This document shows, in pieces, positions 1 to 6,286 of a DNA stretch of 6,286 nt. The first letter of the stretch is position 1, and each line of letters starts with the position of its first letter. The stretch spans positions 1 to 6,286 of the forward strand of contig CAKTOJ010000091.1 of assembly GCA_934589665.1 (NCBI GenBank), read 5' to 3'. The notes below the pieces were generated by a model, which did not search any database, was not told where the DNA came from, and was given only the letters and a program-made list of their open reading frames with translations. Origin of the DNA: an uncultured Oscillospiraceae bacterium. GTDB taxonomy: Bacteria; Bacillota; Clostridia; Oscillospirales; Oscillospiraceae. The position numbers and the translations under genes are program-made.

Positions 1-2145
1 AAGATTTTCCGCGAGGGGAAGATCCCCGCACCGACAGCGGACGACTGGAAGGTAGGCTCACGCGTCCACCGTCTCGACGTGGCGGAAAAGGTGCAGGGCT
101 ACGGCCAGTATCCTGACGACGTATATGTGGATGGTATGTGCTACGGCGGCGCGGTGCGCAGCCAGTACGCGCGCGCCCGCGTGCTCTACATCCGCACGAA
201 GGACGCCGAGGAGCTGCCGGGCGTTGTCTGCGTGCTGACGGCAAAGGACATTCCGGGCCAGCAGAACGTCGGACACATCCAGAAGGATCAGCCCGCGCTC
301 ATCGGCGAGGGTGAGATCACGCAGTATCTCGGCGACGCGGTGGCACTTGTGTGCGCCCGCGACAGGGAGACACTGGAAAAGGCCAAGGCGCTCGTGCGCG
401 TGGAATATGAGGAGCTGCCCGCCATCCACAACCCCACGGAGGCGGCGGCCGAAGGCGCGCCGCAGGTCATCGAGGGCAACCGCGGCAATCTGCAGGCGCA
501 TAAGCACGTTTCGCGCGGCAATGCGGCGGAGGCGATTGCGAGATCTAAGTATGTGCTCCACGACACGTTTGAAACACCATGGACGGAGCATGCTTTTCTT
601 GAACCGGAGTGCTGCGTGGCGCTCCCGCTCGAAAACGGCGGCGTGAAGCTGCTGACCACCGACCAGAGCGCCCACACCACGCAACACGAATGTGCGGCGA
701 TGCTCGGCGTGGATTTTGCACACTGTCAGGTTGAAAATATGCTCGTCGGCGGCGGCTTCGGCGGCAAGGAGGACATGTCCGTGCAGCACCACGCGGCGCT
801 GCTCGCCTACAAGGCCCGTGTGCCGGTGAAGTTCAAGCTTACCCGCGCCGAATCGATCCTTGTCCATCCCAAGCGTCACTCGATGAAGATGGACTTTACG
901 ATGGGCTGCGATGAAAACGGCGTCATTCAGGGCGTCAAGGCGCAGGTCGTGTCAGATACCGGCGCGTTTGCCTCGCTCGGCGGCCCGGTGCTTGAGCGCG
1001 CCTGCACGCATGCTGCCGGCCCATATCATTATGAAAATTTCGAGATTGAGGGTTGGGCGTATTACACGAACAACCCGCCCGCGGGCGCGTTCCGCGGCTT
1101 CGGCGTGACGCAGACCTGCTTTGCGACCGAGAGCCTGCTCAACCGCATGGCGGATTTGATCGGCATTTCGCCGTGGGAGATCCGTATGCGCAACGCCATC
1201 CGTCCGGGCGAGGTGCTGCCGAATGGGCAGATCGTCGGCCCGGAGACAGGACTGGTCGAGACGCTTGAGGCGGTCAAGCCCTACTATGACGAGGCGGTGA
1301 AAAACGGCGAGCCGGTCGGCCTTGCCTGCGCAATGAAGAACGCTGGCGTTGGTGTGGGCCTGCCGGACTATGGCCGCTGCAAGCTTGTTGTCGGCGATGA
1401 CGGCAGGGTGCACATCCGCACGGGCGCATCCTGCATCGGACAGGGACTCGGCACCGTGCTGGTGCAGATCGTGGTGACAAACGCGAAGCTCCGCCGCGAG
1501 GACGTGGTCTACGAGCGCAGCAGCACGCTTGCGCCGGACTCCGGCGATACCTCCGGCTCGCGCCAGACGCTCGTCACCGGCGAGGCCTGCCGCCGTGCCT
1601 GTCTGCTGCTGCGCGACGCGATGGAGTATCGCAGCCTCGATGAGCTCAAGGGACAGGAGTTTTACGGCGAATACTACGCAAAAACAAACCCGCTCGGCGC
1701 GAACGTGCCGAATCCGGTCAGCCATGTGGCCTACGGCTACGCGACGCAGATGTGTATTCTGGATAAGGAAACCGGAAAGATCAAACAGATGGTTGCGGCG
1801 CATGACGTCGGCAAGGCCATCAATCCACTCTCGTGCGAGGGGCAGATCGAAGGCGGCGTGGTGATGAGCATGGGCTACGCGCTCACGGAGCGGTACCCCA
1901 TCGATGAAAACTGCCGCCCGACGGCAAAGTACGGCACGCTCGGCCTGTTCCGCGCCAATCAGATTCCGGAGATCCGCGCGATCGTTGTCGATAAGCCCGG
2001 ACTGCCGATGGCAAACGGCGCCATCGGCATCGGCGAGATTACCTCCATCCCCACCGCGCCCGCCATTGCCGACGCCTACCGCCGCTATGACGGTGAGGCG
2101 CGCAATGTCCTGCCCCTGGTAAACACACCCTACGCGCGCAAGTAA
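1..2145 (+). CDS. xdh: Selenium-dependent-type xanthine dehydrogenase, fused 2Fe-2S/molybdenum protein (5' partial)
   Basis: Molybdenum hydroxylase that would oxidise a purine such as xanthine in the cytoplasm using water, passing electrons through iron-sulfur centres. The frame is open from base 1, giving 714 visible residues (numbering from base 1). It begins with a linker containing IFREGKIP, then VGSRVHRLDVAEKVQGYGQY, the usual start of the molybdopterin domain. In this family the linker follows an N-terminal 2Fe-2S domain, so roughly 140 residues lie upstream. GTG at 79 is inside the conserved domain and is not the start. Motifs: FLEPEC (199-204), GGGFGGKED (250-258), LERACTHAAGPY (331-342), AFRGFG (363-368), GASCIGQGLGT (475-485), SGSRQTLVTGEA (518-529), NPVSHVAYGYATQ, GIGEITSIPTAPA with catalytic Glu679. 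The bovine xanthine oxidase residues Glu802, Arg880, Phe914 and Glu1261 correspond to Glu257, Arg333, Phe367 and Glu679. The C-terminal third closely follows the selenium-dependent group known from Enterococcus faecalis. Selenium dependence is inferred from this family likeness; no selenium gene is visible. Substrate is unproven. Confidence 0.94.
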   Translation, partial: KIFREGKIPAPTADDWKVGSRVHRLDVAEKVQGYGQYPDDVYVDGMCYGGAVRSQYARARVLYIRTKDAEELPGVVCVLTAKDIPGQQNVGHIQKDQPALIGEGEITQYLGDAVALVCARDRETLEKAKALVRVEYEELPAIHNPTEAAAEGAPQVIEGNRGNLQAHKHVSRGNAAEAIARSKYVLHDTFETPWTEHAFLEPECCVALPLENGGVKLLTTDQSAHTTQHECAAMLGVDFAHCQVENMLVGGGFGGKEDMSVQHHAALLAYKARVPVKFKLTRAESILVHPKRHSMKMDFTMGCDENGVIQGVKAQVVSDTGAFASLGGPVLERACTHAAGPYHYENFEIEGWAYYTNNPPAGAFRGFGVTQTCFATESLLNRMADLIGISPWEIRMRNAIRPGEVLPNGQIVGPETGLVETLEAVKPYYDEAVKNGEPVGLACAMKNAGVGVGLPDYGRCKLVVGDDGRVHIRTGASCIGQGLGTVLVQIVVTNAKLRREDVVYERSSTLAPDSGDTSGSRQTLVTGEACRRACLLLRDAMEYRSLDELKGQEFYGEYYAKTNPLGANVPNPVSHVAYGYATQMCILDKETGKIKQMVAAHDVGKAINPLSCEGQIEGGVVMSMGYALTERYPIDENCRPTAKYGTLGLFRANQIPEIRAIVVDKPGLPMANGAIGIGEITSIPTAPAIADAYRRYDGEARNVLPLVNTPYARK

Positions 2146-2168
2146 GCGTTGAAAATAAGGAAAAAGAC

Positions 2169-3185
2169 ATGGATCACAGAAAAGTATTGCTGCTATATAC
2201 CGGTGGTACCATCGGCATGACGCGCAGTCCGAACGGCTACGCGCCGCAGAGCGGCCGTTTCCGTGCGGCGCTCGATGAGATCTCCGACCTGCGCTCGCCG
2301 GCGCTGCCGGAATGGGAGCTGATGGAGCTTGAGCCGCTCCTCGATTCTTCCAACATGACGGTGCATGAGTGGAACAAGATTGCCCGCGCGGTCGCGGAAA
2401 ACTATGACCGCTATGACGGCTTTGTCATTCTCCACGGTACAGACACCATGGCCTATACGGCCAGCGCGCTCTCATTCATGCTTGGAAATCTCGCCAAGCC
2501 CGTCATTCTGACCGGCTCGCAGATCCCGCTGTGCGAGGTGCGCTCGGATGGGCGCGACAACATCATCACCTCCATGCTCATTGCGGGAAGCGAAAGAGTG
2601 AGCGAGGTCTGCCTGTATTTCGGCGGAAAGCTCCTGCGCGGCAACCGCGCGACCAAATTTTCCGCCGACGGGCTGATTGCGTTCATCTCTCCGAATTTTC
2701 CCAGCCTTGCCGAGGCGGGCATCACGATCCGGTATAATGAAAGCGCCCTCCTGCCGAAGCCGGAGGGCGAATTGCAGCTGCAATTATTGGAAAATGTTCC
2801 CATCGGGGTGCTCAAGGTGTTCCCGGGCATCCAGTTCTCGCTCTTTGAGCAGATCATGACCGAGCGGCTGCGCGGCATCGTCATCGAGACGTTCGGCGCG
2901 GGCAATATCCCCGGCGACGGCGGCGCGCTGCTGCCGATCATCGAGAAGGCCTTCCGCAACGGCACGGTGCTGACCGTCTGTTCCCAGTGCCCGCAGGGTG
3001 CAGTGGCGCTGGGTACCTACGAGACGTCCAGTGCGCTGAAAAAAGCCGGTGCGGTCAGCGGCCTCGACATGACAACCGAGGCCGCTGTGGCAAAGCTTTA
3101 TTATCTCTTCTCCTGCGGTATGGACAAGGAGGCTGTCAAGCGGAAAATGGAGGAGGACCTCTGCGGCGAGATCTCCGCACCGTAA
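2169..3185 (+). CDS. ansA: Type I (cytoplasmic) L-asparaginase AnsA
   Basis: Hydrolyses L-asparagine to aspartate and ammonia in the cytoplasm. The protein is 338 residues, the same length as E. coli AnsA, and aligns with it nearly without gaps. Catalytic motif one is YTGGTIGM (10-17) with nucleophile Thr14. Motif two is HGTDTMAYTASALSFML (89-105) with Thr91-Asp92. Lys163 sits in RGNRATK (157-163), completing the Thr-Asp-Lys set. DSSNMT (59-64) is the substrate-binding Ser loop. There is no signal peptide, unlike periplasmic type II enzymes. The start ATG has AAGGA at 2157-2161, seven bases upstream. It lies 23 bases after the xdh stop with no promoter or terminator visible between, so the two are probably one transcript. 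Of the allosteric-site positions I recall for E. coli AnsA, Thr162 is kept, Cys273 has a counterpart in Cys274, and Arg240 is Glu240 here. The link to a hydroxylase operon is unusual; true substrate could be asparagine or a related amide. Confidence 0.95.
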   Translation: MDHRKVLLLYTGGTIGMTRSPNGYAPQSGRFRAALDEISDLRSPALPEWELMELEPLLDSSNMTVHEWNKIARAVAENYDRYDGFVILHGTDTMAYTASALSFMLGNLAKPVILTGSQIPLCEVRSDGRDNIITSMLIAGSERVSEVCLYFGGKLLRGNRATKFSADGLIAFISPNFPSLAEAGITIRYNESALLPKPEGELQLQLLENVPIGVLKVFPGIQFSLFEQIMTERLRGIVIETFGAGNIPGDGGALLPIIEKAFRNGTVLTVCSQCPQGAVALGTYETSSALKKAGAVSGLDMTTEAAVAKLYYLFSCGMDKEAVKRKMEEDLCGEISAP

Positions 3186-3191
3186 GCTTAC
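3182..3191. repeat. 10-base palindrome holding both convergent stop codons
   Basis: GTAAGCTTAC is a perfect palindrome across the junction of ansA and mocA. It contains the TAA of ansA (3183-3185) and, on the other strand, the TAA of mocA (3188-3190). It is too short and has no T-tract, so it is not a convincing intrinsic terminator. Confidence 0.6.
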
Positions 3192-3775
3192 ACGAGCGTA
3201 TCACGCAGCGCGGCAAGCGCCATGGGCGTGTCCACATCCTCAAGCTCGTCGGGACTAACGTCAAAGAGCTTCAGCTCGTCTGCGTGGCGGCGGATGACGG
3301 CGCTGCCGCCGAGGTCGCCGGTGAGTGCGGTGAGCTCAGGGAAGAAGCGGGCGGGGAAGATGCAAGGATTGCCCCGCACGCCGCCGTGCCCCATGGCAAC
3401 GATACTTTCGGGATGCTGCCGGAAGAATTTGACCTCCGCACGCACGCTCTCCTGCCGCAGCAGCGGCTGGTCGGCGACCTGATAGAGGATGGCGTCGCAG
3501 TCCTCCATCGCCTCGGTGCCGAGCTTGATGGTATGGCTCGCGCCCCATTCGGGGAAGGGATTGACAAGCACCTCGAAGCCGTGCTTTTTGGCGAGCACAA
3601 GCACCTCGTCGTACTGCGTGACAACGGTCACGCGGGCAAACTCGTCCGCCGGTACGGCGTCCAGTGCGTGTTCGATGAGCATTTTGCCGTCGATCTCGGC
3701 GGCGAGCTTATTGCCGCCGAAGCGGCTGGCGCTGCCGGCTGCCATGACAAGGCAGCCGATGCGCAGTTCTTTCAT
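3188..3775 (-). CDS. mocA: Molybdenum cofactor cytidylyltransferase-like protein (MocA/YgfJ family)
   Basis: Probable nucleotidyltransferase that joins CMP from CTP to Mo-molybdopterin, making the cytosine dinucleotide cofactor used by xanthine dehydrogenase-family enzymes. Protein of 195 residues, normal for the family. The N-terminal nucleotide-binding signature is LVMAAGSASRFGGNKL (9-24). NPFPEWGASHTIKLG (72-86) is the conserved region after the second strand. ADQPLL (101-106) carries the metal-binding Asp102. GNPCIFPARFFPEL (135-148) followed by GDLGG (153-157) corresponds to the GHP...GD motif, with Asn in place of His. DVDTP (180-184) is the C-terminal signature. I start at ATG 3775 because AAAGGAG (3785-3791) is correctly spaced and MKELRIGCLVMAAG is the typical N terminus; a GTG at 3808 would add 11 residues but would lie upstream of that site and within the putative promoter region. 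It points opposite to both hydroxylases and shares a divergent control region with xdhA. The separation from MobA (GTP-specific) rests on the DQP motif and context. Confidence 0.88.
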   Translation of the reverse strand: MKELRIGCLVMAAGSASRFGGNKLAAEIDGKMLIEHALDAVPADEFARVTVVTQYDEVLVLAKKHGFEVLVNPFPEWGASHTIKLGTEAMEDCDAILYQVADQPLLRQESVRAEVKFFRQHPESIVAMGHGGVRGNPCIFPARFFPELTALTGDLGGSAVIRRHADELKLFDVSPDELEDVDTPMALAALRDTLV

Positions 3776-3784
3776 GGATGATCT

Positions 3785-3791
3785 CTCCTTT
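3785..3791 (-). promoter_or_regulatory. Ribosome binding site deciding the mocA start
   Basis: Minus strand AAAGGAG ends nine bases before ATG 3775. It favours that ATG over the in-frame GTG at 3808, which this site could not serve. Confidence 0.75.
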
Positions 3792-3808
3792 GCTTGAAGT
3801 TTTTCCAC

Positions 3809-3838
3809 AGTTTAACAAAATCAGTATGGCTCCGTCAA
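3809..3838 (-). promoter_or_regulatory. Candidate sigma-70-type promoter for mocA
   Basis: Read on the minus strand: a -35 box TTGACG (3833-3838, five of six to consensus), an 18-base spacer, and a -10 box TAAACT (3809-3814, four of six). Transcription would begin near 3802, leaving a leader of about 27 bases with the AAAGGAG site. The geometry supports the ATG at 3775. Assignment is by eye only. Confidence 0.42.
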
Positions 3839-3854
3839 CCGAAACCATGCGCCG

Positions 3855-3880
3855 GCGTTATTCATAAAATAATGCAACGC
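3855..3880. repeat. Imperfect inverted repeat, possible operator
   Basis: A 26-base AT-rich element bounded by GCGTT (3855-3859) and its complement AACGC (3876-3880), enclosing an inner TTATT/AATAA pair (3858-3862 and 3868-3872). The two pairs are not on the same axis, so it is not a clean palindrome. It sits between the two candidate promoters, where a shared operator would be expected. Could easily be chance. Confidence 0.22.
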
Positions 3881-3907
3881 CCGATGCTGTACTTTCTCTT
3901 TGTATTG

Positions 3908-3916
3908 TGCTACACT
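3908..3916 (+). promoter_or_regulatory. Candidate extended -10 promoter for xdhA
   Basis: TGC followed by TACACT forms an extended -10 element (TGn plus a hexamer with four of six matches). The -35 region 17 bases upstream (TGTACT, 3888-3893) is poor, which extended -10 promoters tolerate. Start would be near 3923, giving a leader of about 70 bases. No better plus-strand candidate was found in the interval. Confidence 0.35.
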
Positions 3917-3979
3917 CAAAAGCGGGAAAGATAGTAGATATTAGTAAAAATTAACATATTGAATCAGCGAGACATAGAT

Positions 3980-3985
3980 AGGAGG
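3980..3985 (+). promoter_or_regulatory. Strong ribosome binding site for xdhA
   Basis: A perfect AGGAGG with nine bases to ATG 3995. It fixes the start of xdhA, which gives an N terminus about eight residues longer than the E. coli XdhA start I recall. Confidence 0.85.
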
Positions 3986-3994
3986 CCACAGGGT

Positions 3995-6286
3995 ATGAGC
4001 AAGGTAGGAAAAAGCGAGGTCCGTGTCGACGCCTTTGACAAGGCCACGGGCCGGACGAAATACTACGAGGACCGTATGCCGGCGGGTGCGCTCTATGCGC
4101 GTATCAAGCACTCCACCATCGCGCACGGTTTCGTCAAGTCCGTGGACAAGTCGGCGGCGGAGGCCATTCCGGGTGTGGTGAAGGTGTTGACGTGCTTTGA
4201 CGTGCCGGAGCACTGCTTCCCGACGGCAGGCCATCCGTGGTCGATGGACCCGGGGCATCAGGACGTCGCCGACCGTAATCTGCTCAACCGTCACGTCCGC
4301 TACTACGGCGACGATGTTGCGGTCGTTATCGCGGAGGACGAGGTGAGCGCCATGCAGGGAGTGCGCGCGCTCGTGGTCGAATATGAGGAGTTGCCCTTCG
4401 TGCTCGACGTGCAGAAGGCCATGGAGCCGGGCGCGCCGCTCATCCATGACGAGTTTCCAAACAATATTCTCAAGCACACGGATATCCGTAAGGGCAACTA
4501 CGCCGAAGCGATTCAAGAGCCGGGGCTTATCAAGGTTGAGGGCTGGTACGATACGCCCACCGTGCAGCACAGCCACATTGAGAACCACGGATGCTTTGCC
4601 TATGAGGGAAACGGCCGCATCGTGGTCGTCTCCTCCACGCAGATCCCGCACATCATCCGCCGCATCGTCGGGCAGGCGCTCGGCCGCCCGTGGGCGGACA
4701 TTCAGGTCATCAAGCCCTATATCGGCGGCGGCTTCGGCAACAAGCAGGACGCGCTCTACGAGCCGCTGTGCGCGTGGTGCTCCACGCAGGTCGGCGGGCG
4801 CTGCGTGCGCATCGACTGCTCGCGCGAGGAGACGTTTGTGAGCAACCGCGTGCGCCATGCCATCCGCGTCCATATCATCACCTGGCTCCATAAGGACGGC
4901 AGCATTGCCGCGCGCAAGGTTGAGCTGTTCTCCAATCAGGGCTCCTATGCCTCCCACGGCCACTCGATCGTCGCCAAGGCGATGGGCTCGTTCCCGCAGA
5001 TCTATCCCTGTGAGCACTTTGAGGGCGATGCGTGGACGGTGTTCACCAACCGTCCGACTGCCGGTGCCATGCGCGGCTACGGCATGCCGCAGGCCTCGTT
5101 CGCGGACGACGCGAATATTGATGAGTGCGCAAAGGCAGTCGGCATCGACCCGCTCGAGTACCGCATGAAGTACATCATGCCCAAGGGCTTCCACGACGGC
5201 TTCTCGGGCAACACGAACTACTATGATTCCTTCCGCGAGTGCATGGAGAAAGGCAAGGCGTACATTGATTACGACCGCAAGGTCAAGGAGTACGCGCAGG
5301 ATAAGGGCGATATCCGCCGCGGCATCGGTGTGGCGGCGTTCTGGTACAACACCGCCGTCTATCCCATCTCGCTGGAAACCTCCTCGAACCGGATGCTCCT
5401 GAACCTCGACGGCACCGTGACGATGCAGTGCGGCGAGACGGAGATCGGACAGGGCGCGGACACGGCCTACGCCCAGATGACCGCCGAGGCGGTCGGCCTG
5501 GCAAGCTACCGCGACGTGCGTGTGGTGTCCTGTCAGGATACCGATATTACGCCGACCGGCCTTGGCGCGTATGCCAGCCGCCAGACCTATGTAGCGGGCT
5601 TCTCCATCCGTCAGACCGCGACGCTGCTGCGCAAAAAGATTTTGGAGTACGCCACGAAGCTCACCCGTCAGGCGGTGGACAACATGGACATCGTGGACGG
5701 CAATATCATCCGCAAAAACGACGGGATGCTGCTCATGAGCCTTAAGGAACTGGCGATGACCGCGCAGTACAACGCCGCAGACAGCGAGCACATCACCGCT
5801 GAGTCCACCTATACCATCCGCAACAACGCCTATTCCTTCGGCTGCACCTTCGCCGACGTGACGGTGGATATTCCGATGTGCAAGGTCAAGCTCAACCAGA
5901 TCGTCAACGTTCACGACTGCGGCAGCCTCATCAATCCCGCGCTGGCTGAGGCACAGGTTCACGGCGGTATGTCCATGGCCATCGGCTACGGCATGAGCGA
6001 GCAGCTGCTCTTTGACGAAAAGACCGGCCGGCCGCTCAATAACAACCTCCTTGACTATAAGCTCTCGACGTTCATGGATCACCCTCACCTCGAGGCGCAG
6101 TTTGTGGAGAATCCCGAACCGACCTCGCCGTTCGGTACCAAGGCGCTCGGTGAGCCGCCCGCGTGCTCCGGCGCGCCGGCGATCCGCAACGCGATCTACA
6201 ACGCCACCGGCGTTGCCATTGATGTCGCGCCCATTACGCCCCATGTGCTCTACGCCGAATTTGCCAAGGTGGGGCTGATTCACGAC
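3995..6286 (+). CDS. xdhA: Xanthine dehydrogenase molybdenum-binding subunit XdhA (3' end at or just beyond window)
   Basis: Large molybdopterin-cytosine-dinucleotide subunit of a three-part hydroxylase, expected to pair with an FAD subunit (XdhB) and a 2Fe-2S subunit (XdhC); it has no iron-sulfur or FAD domain of its own. The frame is open to the last base: 764 residues with no stop. It follows E. coli XdhA (about 752 residues) closely from VRVDAFDKATGRTKY to LYAEFAKVGLI, where that protein ends, so at most a few residues are missing. Motifs: RHVRYYGDDVAVVIA (99-113), QHSHIENHG (191-199), SSTQIPHIIRRIVGQALG (213-230), GGGFGNKQD (244-252), GAMRGYG (357-363), GETEIGQGADT (480-490), GAYASRQTYVAG (524-535), NVHDCGSLINP (638-648), KALGEPP (716-722) with catalytic Glu720. 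Compared with bovine xanthine oxidase, Glu802 is replaced by Gln251, Phe914 by Tyr362, and the Arg880 position holds Lys328 in an ungapped count. Hydroxylase identity is firm; xanthine as substrate is not. Confidence 0.95.
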   Translation, partial: MSKVGKSEVRVDAFDKATGRTKYYEDRMPAGALYARIKHSTIAHGFVKSVDKSAAEAIPGVVKVLTCFDVPEHCFPTAGHPWSMDPGHQDVADRNLLNRHVRYYGDDVAVVIAEDEVSAMQGVRALVVEYEELPFVLDVQKAMEPGAPLIHDEFPNNILKHTDIRKGNYAEAIQEPGLIKVEGWYDTPTVQHSHIENHGCFAYEGNGRIVVVSSTQIPHIIRRIVGQALGRPWADIQVIKPYIGGGFGNKQDALYEPLCAWCSTQVGGRCVRIDCSREETFVSNRVRHAIRVHIITWLHKDGSIAARKVELFSNQGSYASHGHSIVAKAMGSFPQIYPCEHFEGDAWTVFTNRPTAGAMRGYGMPQASFADDANIDECAKAVGIDPLEYRMKYIMPKGFHDGFSGNTNYYDSFRECMEKGKAYIDYDRKVKEYAQDKGDIRRGIGVAAFWYNTAVYPISLETSSNRMLLNLDGTVTMQCGETEIGQGADTAYAQMTAEAVGLASYRDVRVVSCQDTDITPTGLGAYASRQTYVAGFSIRQTATLLRKKILEYATKLTRQAVDNMDIVDGNIIRKNDGMLLMSLKELAMTAQYNAADSEHITAESTYTIRNNAYSFGCTFADVTVDIPMCKVKLNQIVNVHDCGSLINPALAEAQVHGGMSMAIGYGMSEQLLFDEKTGRPLNNNLLDYKLSTFMDHPHLEAQFVENPEPTSPFGTKALGEPPACSGAPAIRNAIYNATGVAIDVAPITPHVLYAEFAKVGLIHD

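Larger units (their letters stand above)
3776..3994. promoter_or_regulatory. Divergent intergenic control region between mocA and xdhA
   Basis: A 219-base non-coding stretch, clearly more AT-rich than the flanking genes, separating two divergently transcribed starts. It contains candidate promoters in both directions, a central imperfect inverted repeat and the two ribosome binding sites, listed separately. The only small open frame noted, 13 codons from ATG 3826, has no ribosome binding site. I saw no recognisable riboswitch, including the molybdenum cofactor RNA, and no sigma-54 GG/GC promoter. A shared regulator of mocA and xdhA would be natural here but is inference. Confidence 0.7.

Noticed and set aside
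58..879. Minus-strand open frame of 273 codons opposite xdh, and a similar one at 952-1803.
   Set aside because: Same register effect as opposite xdhA; no recognisable protein and the plus-strand gene is certain.
79..2145. Starting the xdh gene at GTG 79.
   Set aside because: Conserved in-frame sequence continues upstream to base 1, no ribosome binding site precedes the GTG, and the codon lies inside the conserved domain start.
2987..3781. Plus-strand open frame of 264 codons across the end of ansA and all of mocA.
   Set aside because: It overlaps two well-supported genes, has no conserved motif, and its mocA part is the codon-register antisense of the real gene.
3826..3867. A 13-codon open frame, possible leader peptide before xdhA.
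   Set aside because: No ribosome binding site, no regulatory codon run, and it would lie upstream of the candidate xdhA transcription start.
3917..3994. Riboswitch in the xdhA leader (molybdenum cofactor or purine type).
   Set aside because: The leader is only about 70 bases, is A-rich, and shows no stable stem pairs or known conserved core.
3941..6283. A 780-codon open frame on the minus strand opposite xdhA.
   Set aside because: It lies in exact codon register with xdhA. Its stops would require TTA, CTA or TCA codons in xdhA, which this GC-rich gene does not use. The translation is rich in His, Arg, Ala and Val with no domain, while the plus strand encodes a clear XdhA.

Overview
The window is a stretch of bacterial purine/aldehyde-type molybdenum hydroxylase genes. 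It holds four genes that together cover almost all of the 6286 bases. Base composition looks GC-rich (about 60% by eye). The Shine-Dalgarno sites are strong (AGGAGG, AAAGGAG). The proteins match the selenium-associated molybdenum hydroxylase group of anaerobic Firmicutes. I infer a GC-rich clostridial anaerobe, such as a gut Oscillospiraceae/Ruminococcaceae member, but no marker gene here proves the taxon.

Layout. (1) Bases 1-2145, plus strand, 5' end outside the window: a fused xanthine dehydrogenase of the selenium-dependent type. What is visible is the linker after the lost N-terminal 2Fe-2S domain plus the complete molybdopterin domain. (2) After 23 bases, 2169-3185, plus strand: a complete cytoplasmic type I L-asparaginase (ansA), probably co-transcribed with (1). 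(3) Only 2 bases further, convergent, 3188-3775, minus strand: mocA/ygfJ, a molybdopterin cytidylyltransferase-like maturation protein for this enzyme family. (4) A 219-base divergent control region, 3776-3994, with candidate promoters for both directions. (5) Bases 3995-6286, plus strand, open at the window end: xdhA, the stand-alone molybdenum-binding subunit of a three-subunit (XdhABC) xanthine dehydrogenase. It is the closest of the two hydroxylases to E. coli XdhA and is complete or nearly so at its C terminus.

How they work together. Both hydroxylases need molybdopterin cytosine dinucleotide, which MocA-type enzymes make from Mo-molybdopterin and CTP, so the mocA gene between them fits as a shared maturation factor. 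The two hydroxylases are distant paralogues whose substrate pockets differ. The fused enzyme keeps the Glu and Arg that position xanthine in bovine xanthine oxidase. XdhA has Gln in place of the Glu and no clear Arg. They therefore probably act on different substrates or at different steps. The asparaginase is the least expected member; it may serve nitrogen or ammonia release alongside purine breakdown, but that is inference. I found no mobile element, CRISPR array, tRNA, rRNA or recognisable riboswitch. I did not find a clearly new system; the points most worth checking are the asparaginase linkage and the divergent pocket of XdhA.
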